Source of the DNA: Cerioporus squamosus | Taxonomy: Eukaryota > Basidiomycota > Agaricomycetes > Polyporales > Polyporaceae | DNA: 64,000 nt | Assembly: GCA_022592435.1 (NCBI GenBank) | Contig: JABYQS010000132.1 | Coordinates: 1-64,000, forward strand | Reading direction: 5' to 3' | Shown: piece after piece, positions 1 to 11,558 of the stretch | Numbering within the stretch: position 1 is the stretch's first letter | How the letters are laid out: each line of letters begins with the position of its first letter | The notes under the pieces: model-generated | Told to the model about the DNA's origin: nothing | Seen by the model: the letters and a program-made list of their open reading frames with translations, nothing else | Database searches by the model: none | Translations under genes and position numbers: made by a program

Positions 1-442
1 TGCCCCATGAAGGTGAGCTCTAGGCTGCGCTCGGAACGCTGCGGGCTGTGAACACTGACGTCTACTTTTCTGTCCGACAGACCGCGTCCGCGTTACCACA
101 GTGCAATGCCAGCCGCAGGGCACAATCTCGCAAGGAATGTGCCCGACGCCGCTCGTGCAAGAGTGGTTCACGGAGAGTGTGCCGAACACGATCATTCTCA
201 CACAAGGCCTCAACGGCGAGCCGCTGCGCTTCCCGCTCCACATTTGGTACTGTCCGACATCGTTGCAGCGCGGCTCGCCGGTCAATCGCGCGATATATCG
301 CATAACGTCCGGCGCAGCGGCGAAGCCCTGGTGCGGCCCTGTTGTGGTGCTCAAGTTCAACGGATCTCGACGCCAAGGCTATTCCGACGCAGGGACCAAT
401 GATCTCCCTGCGCTCTCGGCTTATTTCCTCGCGTACACCTGA
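1..442 (+). CDS. 3' end of an unrecognised conserved-looking protein (5' partial)
   Basis: The window opens inside a coding exon ending near base 12, followed by an intron (GTGAGC near 13 to CCGACAG at 80). A terminal exon then runs to a TGA at 440-442. The last exon encodes about 120 residues beginning DRVRVTTVQCQPQGT, with four cysteines and a pattern of short hydrophobic strands, ending SAYFLAYT. I do not recognise the family. The long open frame, clean splice site and balanced composition support a real gene. No catalytic motif is visible in this fragment and the N-terminal part lies outside the window, so no function is proposed. Confidence 0.6.
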
Positions 443-2499
443 CGCGCGCCGCTCGTTCGCACGACGCTCACCGCCTGCTATGGTGTACCGCATGCGTCAC
501 CATACACAAAAGAAAGCTTGTGCGTATAATCACTGTATATAGCCCTATCTAATCGTCCGTCCCCCTGCATGCTTGTCGATCGCTTTCGCACTGTACATAG
601 CTCAGCCTAGTCTCAGACTGTATGTCGCTCCCTGCCCCATCTCTACGGACTGTGTTGTATATCCCCGTCGAGTAGCTCCTGTACCCGCATCGCATAGAGT
701 TCCACAGACAATCACAGGACATTTTCTTGGTTCTGTCAGGTTTCACACCGGGTTGCATGAGGACGCCGGGGGGACTGCTTCGAATGCGCGCACGCTGTCA
801 GGGAGGGGGGATCTCGATCCACGCGGCTGCCTGGCCTGCGCAGAAGGCGTTTCTGGAAGAGCTGCACACTCTAATCATACTTTGTGGCGCTTCGCGCGCG
901 GGCTTCGTGCATCTGGCGGGCGAGTGGCTGCGAGTGGCCGTGGGTGTGCCTTGTGGTGCCTTGGCCAGTCCCCGTGCAGCGCGTCCCCGTTCGGGCTCGC
1001 ATCTCCCTCCGACATCTCGCCATCTCCTACCACCACGAGGCTCTCAGCCTTCGGACCCAGTTTGCTGATCTCCTCCGTGTCGCGGCAGAACCGTCTGGGC
1101 TCTCCCGCCTCCTCCTAGAACACCGGGCATCATCCCTCCGCCGCCATGTCATGCTGGGATCTCCGAGTCGCATCGGTACCCTCTCTCGGGCGTACCTCCG
1201 ACCGAATCACGGCACCGCTCCAGCGCGCCCGGTGCGGGAGTGTCGCACCGCGTATGTACGCGCATCCGGTGTATTTTCGGCCAACACACGTCCGCCCATG
1301 ACACACGAGCAGCTGCACGCCAGCCGCTGACCGAGGTGTGCAGGTCTTCGTGTGCGTCCTCCGCAAGCATTTATCACTGCGAGCGCTGTTACAGGACAGT
1401 CTGCATACCCCGCCCGACCCCCGATCGCAAGAGAATGCCTGTGTGGCACACCCACGCATGTCTCATCACCTGCGAGCAAGGGCTACGTGGAGTCTCCGTG
1501 ATTCCAGACTCACTGAGCCATAATTTTTCTTGCCTCCGTGATCGCAGAGGCACATTGGCAGCGACCTGCGGACCGGCACAGTGGAGGCTTGCTGCAGACT
1601 TCCACCTATGGTTCTCTCCGCCCTGATCGTGACCGCACCATCATCCGACTCTGGCGCGTGAATGCGAGAACGATGATCGCAGATGTGTGCTTCGACTCGC
1701 CCAGTGCCGGCGTAGCCTCTGCAACTTGTGTGTTAAGGAAGCCAATAGAAGCTGTTGCGCTTGTAACAGCCGTTGTAAGAATTCACTGACAGCGCGCAGC
1801 GAGATCACCGCTTCCAGGTCGAGATAGCCGTCGGTCCCACCGTATGCACATGCGGTCCCACAAGTCTTCCGAGGTTCTTTGCCCCTCAATCGTCAGTGTG
1901 TGATGGCCTGAAATTCGCGCCACAGGATCAGAGGTTCACAGATTTCTCTTGCCAGCCGTAGGTGCAATGCCATTGTACGCGAAAAGTGCATGTGCTGCTC
2001 CAGGCACAGTTGAGATGGCGCTGCTTAACGAGCACTGATACAACAAGTCGCTCAGAGTCTGGGCGCCACCTCGGGTGGTTTGCCTTCTGACCAGTGACAA
2101 ACCGTCTCCTGGTTCTTACGAGGCGCGATGACACGAACCCGACTACCCTGTAATTCCGACGGACTCTGCAAATAGACAAGCACCCCGGACGCACAATCCA
2201 CGCTGACATCTCAATACCACGAGGGCTGGCTCCAACCACACATGAGGGTTAATGCGAGGCAACGCACACGGCGGCGAACACGCAAGACGTCATCCTCCGA
2301 CGGGAGCAATCGGAGTTGTTACAGTACAAAATTCTGCCTGCATGACAGCCCTACCCTTGCCGTGCCATATTATAGGCTTGTCCGGGCGCAGCGGATTGCA
2401 GATCAGCGCCAGCTGCCCGGTCGGCGCGTTTACGGAAGTCACCACTCACACTGCCCAGTTCCCTAAGCGACCGTACTAGTAGCGGCAGACTTCCAGTCT
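443..2499. other. Gene-poor stretch of about 2 kb
   Basis: Only short overlapping open frames with skewed Arg/Cys/Ser-rich translations are found here, with no family resemblance and no convincing chain of exons on either strand. It probably holds the 3' flanks of the two neighbouring genes, which converge on it. I see no tRNA, repeat or mobile-element signature by eye. Confidence 0.5.
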
Positions 2500-3228
2500 T
2501 CAGTCTTCAGTTGAGTCGTAGTCCGACTCGTCCTCGTCCTCGTCCTCCTCGTCCTCATCACCGTCGTTCTCGTCGCCCTCGTCTTCCTCCTCGATCGTCT
2601 GGTTCGGCGGGGGCTGCTGGGGCTGCGCCGGGGGGTGATTGGACGTCGTGCCGCTAGCCATCTGGCGCGCCTGTGCAGCCCGCTCCGCCTCCTCCCGTGC
2701 CTGGTCGACCGGGAACAGCAGGTCGAGCGCGAGGTCCTTCCACCGAATGGTCCCGTTCACGCCGCCTCCGCCGTAGCCCATGTCCTCGAAGAGCGCGCGC
2801 GACGCGGGGTCGTACGGCCGACGGGGCAGCGAGGCCGGGTGTTTGATACTCAGCGGGTTGCCATATGGATAGGAGGGGTGGACCTGGGAGGGAAGCACTG
2901 GAATATAGGCAAGGGTGCGGTTAGGACACGGGCGGCGTTCCCAGAGTGGCGGCCGCACGCACCCTCCGACTCCTCAGGATTGGGAGGCTTCATGTGTGGC
3001 GCCATGTCCACGTCTGGGTGTCTGCGTGAGCTGATGTGCTGCATGTGGTCGTTGGGCTGCGTACCTTCGACGGACAAGTCGCCGTTGAGATAGTCGGGGG
3101 TACCAATCGTGTCCAGAACTTCAATGTCATGACGGGTCATGTGGAGGTAACAGAACGTGAGATCCTATTACACGCATCGTCAGAAGTTGTGGCTCTTCCA
3201 GAAGTGAATGAAGATGGCTGACAGTCAT
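2500..3228 (-). CDS. Small acidic-tailed protein, possible anaphase-promoting complex subunit APC13
   Basis: The best model has a core exon (3065 to about 3168) joined across a 167-base intron (2898-3064) to a terminal exon (2897-2500). The junction reads ...LSVE|VLPSQVHPS in frame. The protein begins with a short region containing YLHMTRHDIEVLD, then a Pro-rich middle, then a motif resembling the APC13 signature (IRWKDLALDLLF, compare the W-x-D-L-A-L element of Apc13p). It ends in an Asp/Glu-rich tail. A first exon of only two codons at 3228-3223 would supply the start; the alternative start is Met at 3140. APC13 is a small scaffold subunit of the APC/C ubiquitin ligase. The assignment rests on two short motifs and spacing and is tentative. 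Confidence 0.4.
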
Positions 3229-3686
3229 ATTGGATATTTGCACAAGTGGCAAGATCACTCCAGCGGGATGTGCTGTGGCTTGTCTACAACAAGTCAACGA
3301 ACTTGTGAGACAACCACCGGTTGTTCGAAGAGACGCCCGAACACGACGCGTCGATGCTTGATTTGGAACTCCGATAAGTTCGCACTAGAACACAACGAGT
3401 CGGCGACTGAGCTATTCAACAACCACCGCGTCTCAGACTGCCGCTGCTTGGCCATCGCAGCGACTTCCATTTGTTACGAGGCCGTACGAACGAGGCGGTG
3501 TGCGTCCGGGTCTTTTTGTAGTAAATTGCCCGCTTTGAGCAGAACTCGGTCCAGGTCTCGAAGCTACACACACTGCGGTCGGTTCCTGTGTCAGTCGTAC
3601 TCCAGCGCGTCCAGCTGACACTTCACACTGCAGCAGTAACTCCAGGGCGCCCTCATCAGGGTCATATACCTATATTCGCCGACAAC
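3229..3686. promoter_or_regulatory. Divergent intergenic region between the APC13-like and TFIIIC90 genes
   Basis: About 460 bases lie between two start codons facing away from each other, so the region must hold both promoters. I see no clear TATA box or other named element. Confidence 0.4.
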
Positions 3687-6600
3687 ATGGCGGAACTGCC
3701 TATCCCGACCGTGTTGAGCCTGTCGGCAGTGTCAGCTCCTCCATCCGTCAAGTGTGTTCAGTTCTCCCAGGACGGCCAAGCCATCCTCCTCACCAAGTAT
3801 GCGGTGTACATCCTGGTATACTTCTCCCGCGTTTGATCGTCGCTCCTCCGCTGATTGTCCCCATCCAAAGACTCCGGACACCGGCATCAGCGTTGAACTG
3901 TCCTCAGTCATCAAGCAGGCGCCCGACTCCTCCAAGTTGCCGTCTCGTAGCACGCGCCCTTTGGGCTGGCTGAGAACCATGGTTGAGTTTGATCGGTCTC
4001 TTGCACATCAGTGGCCCAATGATTGCAAAGGTATCCTTGCTTAACCCAAAATGGATGGCGGGACGCTCACCGCGCTCTCGACGCCCAACCAGAGTGGAGC
4101 GCTGTTTCTCTAGGTTCCCTGGACCCTTCTTTGCACGCCGTCACGCTTTCTCCAAGTAACCTCACCGCCGACGCCGGGTGCGGACTCCCGCACATGGTCT
4201 GCGCCAGGCACTGCAACTAACTCCCGGTGGCGATTTGTCCTCGCGCAGATGCGTCCTCGCCTTACTCAACTCGAATCTGGAACTAACCATATGGGGAGCG
4301 TCAAAGAACCTCTTAACGGGAGAGTGGATCAGGGCAAGCCGACCTCCTCGTAGCGCTCCATCCTGGAACTTACGGGAACTATGCTGACAGCTCCAGGATG
4401 TCACATCCGCCCTCAAAACAGCCTGGGCTGCCAAGAACCCTCCCTCGGCGGTTGAGAAGGTGCTGCGAAACCAGTCCACATGTGCGTCGCCCCACACGGT
4501 ATTCCCTGGCTGAGAGATTGAGGGTTTGGATTGGTCTGCTCGCAGGTATCGCATGGTCACCTCAGCCCCAGTGGGGCCGTGAGCCCGCACCGCTAGTCGA
4601 TGCGTCCTTACTGGCGGTTGGTAACCGCCTCGGCTCGGTGACCTTTCTCAGGTATGTCCATCTATCCTCATTCTTCTTGTCTCGCGTCACTTTACTTTAC
4701 CCAGGTATGACAAGGCGGAAAAACGGATGGCCGTTGTAGCGGAAACCCATGTCGCTGACAGATGGGTGACCCACCTTGCTTGGTCTGCGTGGACCATCCC
4801 ACAGGACGGCACTTGTAAGTCCATGAAGCCTCTCATTACGCGCGCTCAGTTCTGCCACAAGTCTAGGCGAGGCGATGCTTGCATGCGGCACCGCTGATGG
4901 TTCCATCGTTATCCTGACTGTACGCCAGACCCTCGACCCCAAGCCTACTCTCACGAACATCAGTTCGGATCACGCCCTTAGTCTATCAATCCAGGTGGAT
5001 GACGAGAAAAAATCCGAGTCGGATGGAAAAGCCATCACGGGCCTGCAATGGGCAAACACACCTGGGCGCAGCGTGAGCGAAGTTCTTCCTGCAGAACCGT
5101 TACTGCGAGCTGAAGTTTTCTGCACAGACCATTTTGATATATCACAAGCCAGGGGTCGTCCATCTGTGGTCTGCGCCATCTTCTGAGGCCTCTGAGGCCG
5201 CCTGGTCGGGCTCTAGAGCGTTTGTACTTCGGACGCAGACACGTTCCGTGGGCTCCTCGGCGCTCTCACCGGCATCTGGGATCTCATACATTTCCAGTCT
5301 CGACATGGCCGTGGTCTCGCTTTCGGACGGATCATTCTATATCATTCACAAACTCTCGATCGACCCAACCTCGGACCCTCCTCTGCCGGGACCTATCCAG
5401 CCCGACACGCTCCCCGCAGTATCCCGCTCAGTCTTCGTCAGGGCCGAGCCCGAGAAGGTGTCATTCAAAGATGTGGATCGTATCCATGGTGCGGTTACTT
5501 ATGACGGTGGCCCTACGTTCATGTGGACGTATGAGTACGTTACTCCCGTCTCCTCTTCACATGAAGCCACAACTCAAGCTGGCTCGTATGACTCAGGGCG
5601 TCCCGTCCAACAGACTTCAGTTACAAACACGACGCCAAGCACATATGCACGTTCGTAGTGGCACAATTGTGGGACGAGGACCTCGACGATCGCGTCCTCG
5701 GCGAATTGGCGGAGCGCGTCGGCCATGTCGGAAGTGGTTCGTCCACAGATTGCCTTGTTATGGTCCTACGGTCTTCTGACGGTGTCCCAAAGTCAGCGGC
5801 GAGGCGCCGATTTCTATGCTCCGACCTCTCTTCTTGCACCTGCGCGATCCAAGCAGGGTAGCGCGCCTGCACTCTCGCATCCTGGAGGTTCTGTACAGGC
5901 AGCCGTTCAATGGTGCGGACGCAAATATCGTGGTCCCCGTTTATGCCGGAGATTGGACCTTGGAGCTATGTTGCGAACTTCGACGGAGCCTGACAACCCA
6001 ACTGTTTGGCTGGAGTAGCATTCAATCTCAGCGAATGCGATACGCCGTCGCGCTCTTCTGTCAGGTTCGCACGTAGCGTTCACTCAGCCGACGTAACGCA
6101 TGTCATGCTGACGTCCGCCACATAGAATCACGCAGAGACTGCCGATATTCAACAAAAATTTGCTGACGCTGCCAATCTATTCCTGGCAAGTATCCGGGCA
6201 CACGTCCACCTGGTGCTGATACGACACCTATCGGCCATAAGTGGGGTATTATCCCATAGCGGTACGCCTCGATTTCCCAAGAGCTGTGTCATGGCATGGG
6301 TGTTGACCATACGGATTACACAGTACATGACATATTCTTTGCTCGTCGGACCATTCATCAGGCGACCACAGCAGGGGCTGGTCCGGTATTAGCGAAGGAA
6401 GCCGAAAAGCTATTGGCGCAGCTCCCTCCTGCGCCGCATTCAGGCTCCGCAGGCGTGCAAATCAGCGCGGCGTCGCCCGCAGTGGAGATCAATCATGTCC
6501 AAGGCGAGGTCAGGCTGGACGAACAATGTCCCGCTTGCAGCGGTGCAGTTCCTCTCCAGTCGATGGATGGCGACAGCGCCGTCTGCACGAACGGCCACGT

Positions 6601-7039
6601 ATGGGGTACGTACGCGCAGTCTTATTGCTTTATGCATTGCCTGCGCCCGTCCGCGGGCTGCTGTCTCAGCTTCGTTCACTTTTTTCATCCACTTGCGCCG
6701 CATCAGTTTCGTTAGCTCACAGCTGTCACAGCACGCTGTTGCGTTACCTCATTCCTGCTCGCCACGCCCATGGTTCGGACATGCATCGGCTGTGGCCGCA
6801 AAGCATTGCTACCTCCGTCCGCGCCCGCAAGGGCCGCACCGGAACCGTCGTCGAGCGGAGACGCCAACGGGTCCTTGGACTATCCCGATGCCCGAGTCGG
6901 GGACCCGCAAGCGCCCCCGATGCTCTACCCGCCGGGAGGGATAGACGGGCTCCCTAACGCCGCGCGGTTCGTGCAAGATCTCCTCGATGCGACGCGGCGG
7001 TGTCCGTTCTGCGGGAACAACTTTGTTGTGCTGGTGTGA
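3687..7039 (+). CDS. RNA polymerase III transcription factor TFIIIC, 90-kDa-type subunit
   Basis: TFIIIC binds the internal promoters of tRNA genes and recruits TFIIIB and Pol III; this subunit carries histone acetyltransferase activity in the human complex. The N-terminal half is WD-repeat-like, with elements such as SVKCVQFSQDGQAILL, CVLALLNSNLELTIWG, LLAVGNRLGSVTFLRY and MLACGTADGSIVIL. The C-terminus is the family zinc-finger pair: CPACSGAVP...CTNGHVWG, then RTCIGCGRKALLPP...CPFCGNNF. Early exons are 3687-3815, 3871-4030, 4093-4177 and one from 4249. All join in frame, and split codons recreate conserved residues, for example the Cys of STCIAWSP. One intron after GEWIR appears to use a GC donor. 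Length is roughly 800 residues, usual for the family. The finger pair makes the identification strong; internal exon edges in 5.5-6.7 kb are less certain. Confidence 0.88.
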
Positions 7040-7393
7040 TCGGGACGCTGGGGGATCTACACCGACATCAGAAGGCCCGAGAGGGAAGGCCCGCCGGGAG
7101 TCAGTTGTACGATGTGTATTCTTCGTGTTCCATGTAGACATGTATGTGCGCGTGTAAACCCGTTGTGCGCGTGGCCACCATGGGGCCGTGACGTGCACAC
7201 ATGCGTGCAGCCATGTGCAAGAACCGGAAGATCACGCCGGACAACGCTCGACGCCGTAACAAGCGGTGGGATGGCAGACCGCAACACGCAACATTGCTTC
7301 TCATTGACGCCCTCGTATGTTTTACACAGCGCTCACCGCCCGAACTCCTTTGACTTGCCGACCTCCTCCCCATCCGCTCAGGGTCTTCGGCTT
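7040..7393. other. Convergent intergenic spacer
   Basis: This spacer holds the 3' flanks of the TFIIIC gene and the S53 protease gene. The short open frames here look like chance; no other feature is seen. Confidence 0.5.
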
Positions 7394-9739
7394 TCACCCG
7401 ATCAGGGACTGCAGCTTGACAAAGTCGGGAGTACCGAGACCGGTGACCTGGCGGTGATTAGGTTGCATCAGTACGAGATGCGGTTGGAGATGCCGCGACC
7501 GCACTCACAGGGTCCCAGCCAGTGCCCGCAGTAAAGCCATTCGTCCCACAGCCGGGGTTCGAACCAGAGGTGATGTCGTTGAAGCCAGCAGCGCCGGTCG
7601 AGTAGATCAACGGGTTGAGGAAGCCCAAGGACGTCTTGTTCTGAGACAGGCGGAAGTCGTTGAGGAGAGAGATGACACCAGCGAAAGTCTGCGGAGTGGC
7701 CGTCGTCAATCAGCATACAGTTTATTGACGTCGGAGATAGATGCTCTAATATAAGTAGACGTACCGGCGAGCTAGCGCTAGTACCAGCGACGGAGGAGAC
7801 GCGTCCTCCAATCACGACCTGGAAACCCTCGCCTTGGGCAGCAACATCTGGGTATGCGCGGCCGGTAGTGCTGCAAGGTGCGAATCCTTTGTGAGACCAA
7901 TGGATCCGAGAGGTAAGGCTATGTTTCAACGTACTTGAACTTGCCCTTATTCGTGGTACCGAGCTTCGTCAGGAACGTCGAAACAGCCGTGCTCTGGTAG
8001 CTGCAAGCGACCGGACATCAGCCCTGTCTGGTATGCATAGATATGCATATGGAGGAGGCAATTCACACCTTGGCTGGGCAAAATAGTTCGAGAATCCGCC
8101 GCCCGAGAAGCTGACTGCGACCTCAGGATTTGTGCGGATGGTACCGCCGACAGTCGTAACGAACGGGCAGGATGCTGTTCCGACGGCATTCAGTTCCCTT
8201 ACGGAAGTGGGAAAACATAACAGGCGGTGACGTACCAGGGAAGTTGGGCAGGAAGTTCGTGGTGTTCTTACCGTCGTTGGAAAGGCAATTGCCGCCACCG
8301 ACGCCAGAATCACCGCTGCTGAACATGATACTGGAACCGCGGGCACCGAGTTGGGCAAAAAGATTGCACACGGACGTCGCGTAATCGAAGGGAACGGTCT
8401 GCTCGTCATCGCCGTAGCTGGTAGTGAACTGCGGGCATGATCCAATTGAATGGAGTGCGATGTTTGGAGTTGTCGGATTACTCACCGTCTGGGGAATAGT
8501 GGCCTGAGCAAGGATGAAATTGAGCCAGTCAAGGTACGGCTCATTGGTGTTGGTCGGGGTGTTCTGATCGGGCTTGAATGGAGGAGAACCACCAGTGCTG
8601 TAGTAGATGTTCGGCGTGGGGGCCGTGATACCCTCGGTGTACTGTATATCAAGGTTCGCCTGCAACGATATCAACATCTGGCATGTACCAAGAAGCGTTA
8701 TAAACGTACCTCCACACCGGGGTCACTCTGGTCATCGCCACCGCCGTTAACGCGAACAGTGGTGAAATTTTGACCAACAGCGTCAGTGCGGAAACGTTGG
8801 AAGAACGTCTACAGACGGCGTAGGTTCGTAAGAAAGAGCACGTAGAAGTCAAGCCGAACCGACGTCACCTGCAAATCGGCATGGTTTGCGAACTCGTCCA
8901 GGTAGCCAGCAACGCCGAGGCTGTTCTTGTTGGTCGCCTTCGGAGTGTATCCCGCAGTGTTGTAGAGCGCACGCAAGCATGCAGGGGTGATCACGGTATT
9001 GCAGCTCGTGGGGACGGTGGCAAGCGAGCCGGGGTCCTTGAGAAGGTGCGCGACGTCAACATCATTCTCGATGGTAGGCGCATCCTCCTGAATGAAGCTA
9101 GTAGCCTTCATGCTCTTCATGGTACCGAAGTACGTCGTCGGTGCCACGACGGCGACGTGCTCGTGAAGAACGCTGGGAAGGCTGTAGTTCATCGTGCGGA
9201 TAACGTAGTCGTCGCTCTTCCCGTGACGGAACACCTGGTATTGCGTTCCGAGCATCTTCTCAGCCTGCGCGACAGAGACCCGAATAGTGACGAAGTCTCC
9301 CGCAGGAGAACGGTTGGTCGAAGTGGTGTCGAGACCATGCGCCAAGAGCCACGCCTCAACGAGATCGACGGAGTCGGGGTGAGGCGCAATGAGCGCTGCC
9401 ACATCCTCCTTGGAGAGGTGCTGACCATACCTGACAGTGAAACGTGAATAATAAGGACAATAACGCACATGACGTAAAGACAAAATACACGTACCGCTCG
9501 TGTGAGGGATCACTGACCTCGTAGAGCGCAGTGACAAGCTCGTCGAACTTGTCCTGCTTGAGGCCGATCCGCATGTCGAAGGTGTAGTCCGAGGGAGCAG
9601 GACCGTGAAGCTCCCATCCTCGAGGGACCTCAGCCCAGGCATGCTTCACCTCGAAGTCATCCCACCTCTTGTTCACGAGAGGCTTGGAGGCAGCGAAGTG
9701 GGCGAGCCCGAGGAGGAGCACGGACGTAGACCAGAACAT
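7394..9739 (-). CDS. Secreted serine-carboxyl protease, S53 sedolisin / tripeptidyl-peptidase
   Basis: The start Met at 9739 opens a typical signal peptide ([20 protein letters not shown]). A pro-domain (Pro-kumamolisin type) follows, including [13 protein letters not shown], then the S53 catalytic domain. Visible catalytic residues are Glu and Asp in EANLDIQY (rebuilt across an intron), the oxyanion Asp in [10 protein letters not shown] and the Ser in AGTSAS. The Ca-site region is [20 protein letters not shown], and the last exon ends VKLQSLIG before TGA at 7394-7396. The gene is split by many short introns. Such enzymes cleave tripeptides from protein N-termini at acidic pH outside the cell and supply nitrogen in wood-decay fungi. 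A TATA box sits about 45 bases before the start. It could equally be an endo-acting aorsin-like member; family identity is very secure, exact specificity is not. Confidence 0.94.
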
Positions 9740-9782
9740 GGTGGAAGGGCCGTTGAGGGGCAAATCAGTAGCAACGCAGGAT

Positions 9783-9790
9783 CTTATATA
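9783..9790 (-). promoter_or_regulatory. TATA box of the S53 protease gene
   Basis: On the minus strand the sequence reads TATATAAG, 44 bases upstream of the ATG at 9739. This implies a very short 5' leader and supports that start over any upstream in-frame codon. Confidence 0.6.
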
Positions 9791-11507
9791 CCGCTTGACA
9801 ACTCCCGCGCGAGCTACTACATGGAACGACCGCGCCTTCGGAAGAGCCGCATGATGGGGCTTCCTCGCCTCGCGATTCGATCATGGACTTTGGGCGACGT
9901 CGTACGGCGATGCGCCTGCATCAAAGTGTGGCAATCATAGACATGCGATCCCAGAATACTGCCTCGGGAGTCGGTACCCTAATGCGGCCGTGCCTCCTGC
10001 GAATGCAGCATGTGTGAATGGCAGCGACAGCGCTGCTATGTGAAAGCTTGGCAACGTCTTCGGAGAATCTGCTAATATAGCAACCAAGCGACGCCCGGAG
10101 GGCACATTGCTTCCATTCGTCGAGCGCACCGCCGCCAAAGCAGTCCGTTGGCATTCCTGGTTAGCCCCGGGCATTCCGGCCGCAACATCGATCAAACGGA
10201 AGACAACGACGCTATCGTAAGCTGTGGTAAGCCGACGCGGAGAGATCATGGCGGGACCGTAACACACCGAAATCCGCATGCGGAGCGTTTCCAGTCAGAT
10301 GGGCAGCGGAAGAGCTTGGGAACGCTGTCTATCACAATAGTACCGGTGCATGTGGAGACTGCTTCTTCGAGGTCGCGTGCCCTGCGGCGGCCCGGGGCTC
10401 GAACCTGCTTGCGCGACAGCGATGCAGAATTGCATGTAGCTCAAGGTAAGGATTGGAAGGACGAAGCATGCTCAGGGCGTCGTGGTGGGAATGAGGCAGA
10501 AGGCCTGGCCACGACCTCTGCAAACAGCTCTATGATAGTTGGCGTTCCGGTTGAATCCGATGTATGCTACCTAAGGGCAATTTCAGGTCCTGTTGCACTC
10601 TCATTGTGTCAAGATATTGTAAATAACCACTACTACCTCCACTCGCAGTGTGCACATCCTCATCTAGGAACGGCGCAAGCCCTGCGCCAGTAAGTAGTAG
10701 CCATATACCCCAAGCGCTTGTTAATGCGAACGCAACTAGCGTACTGCGCTGCCGTTGTCAACACACACCAGCTCTACTGAGTGCGAGGTTGCTTCCTTAA
10801 GTAGGTGTGGTATGTGCTCAACCTCAGGATCCCTGGCAACGTTGTGCTATGTAGTTAGAGAGCTTTGGCGCTTAATCTGGTGTGCGGAGGCGGGCCATAG
10901 TATCGGCGGTTATCTTTTCTTCCTCTTCCTCATTCAGGGCCGCGGGTCAACGCAGTTGTTTTTGCGTGAACCTCTGCTGTTCTCCTTCACGTTCTCAGCT
11001 TGCTACATGATGGCTGTGGCGGCCCGACTAGGTAGTGACCACTCTACGAAACGGGCCCTCAAAGCCGTCGGAAGCCTGCGAACTTCTCCGTATCGCATTC
11101 AACGGCCCGCGCGTTGTGCCTTGAGATATCAACCGCACCTGCTTACGACACACAACGTATATCTGACCTTTGTCACTCCGGCCGCGACCAATCTCCGTCG
11201 CCAAGGACCACTGAAACCTAACCTGGACCCTGGTAAGTCCTTTCAGCAGCTCGACTCGTCGCGAGCTACACTGTGAGAGCGCTGAATATCTCAACCTACT
11301 CTGTAGTATGTAGCCCGGTGGTACTCCACCTGGACGTCATCTGAAGAGGTCGAAGGAGACCAACTCTGATACGTGATCATATTGCGAACCCACCTGGACT
11401 TCGAAGACTTCTAGGGTTCGTCCCTATCGTATCACGCGATACGTTCAACGTGCTCACACTGAAACGACCCAGAGCCGGACAGCTCAGAAAGAAGCAACGA
11501 TTCTCCG
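9791..11507. other. Long divergent intergenic region, 1.7 kb
   Basis: This lies between two divergently transcribed secreted-enzyme genes. A 181-codon open frame at 10148-10693 has low-complexity, family-less composition and no exon-like edges, so it is not called. A GGTTCGAGCC stretch near 10395 (minus) resembles a tRNA T-loop but lacks the rest of a cloverleaf. The region presumably carries the regulatory sequences of both neighbours. Confidence 0.45.
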
Positions 11508-11514
11508 TATAAAA
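11508..11514 (+). promoter_or_regulatory. TATA box of the GH127 gene
   Basis: TATAAAA overlaps the first in-frame ATG (11514). Transcription should therefore begin downstream of that ATG, pointing to the next ATG at 11559 as the real start, 45 bases beyond the box. The spacing matches that of the divergent protease gene. Confidence 0.6.
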
Positions 11515-11558
11515 TGCCGCTTGCTGTGGTGCAGGATGCGACGAACGGATCGCTCACA

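Noticed and set aside
10360..10445. GGTTCGAGCC-like T-loop on the minus strand suggesting a tRNA
   Set aside because: The T-stem does not pair and no anticodon or acceptor stem can be drawn around it.
10148..10693. 181-codon open frame as a gene between two secreted enzymes
   Set aside because: No family resemblance, no splice-linked partner and random-looking composition.
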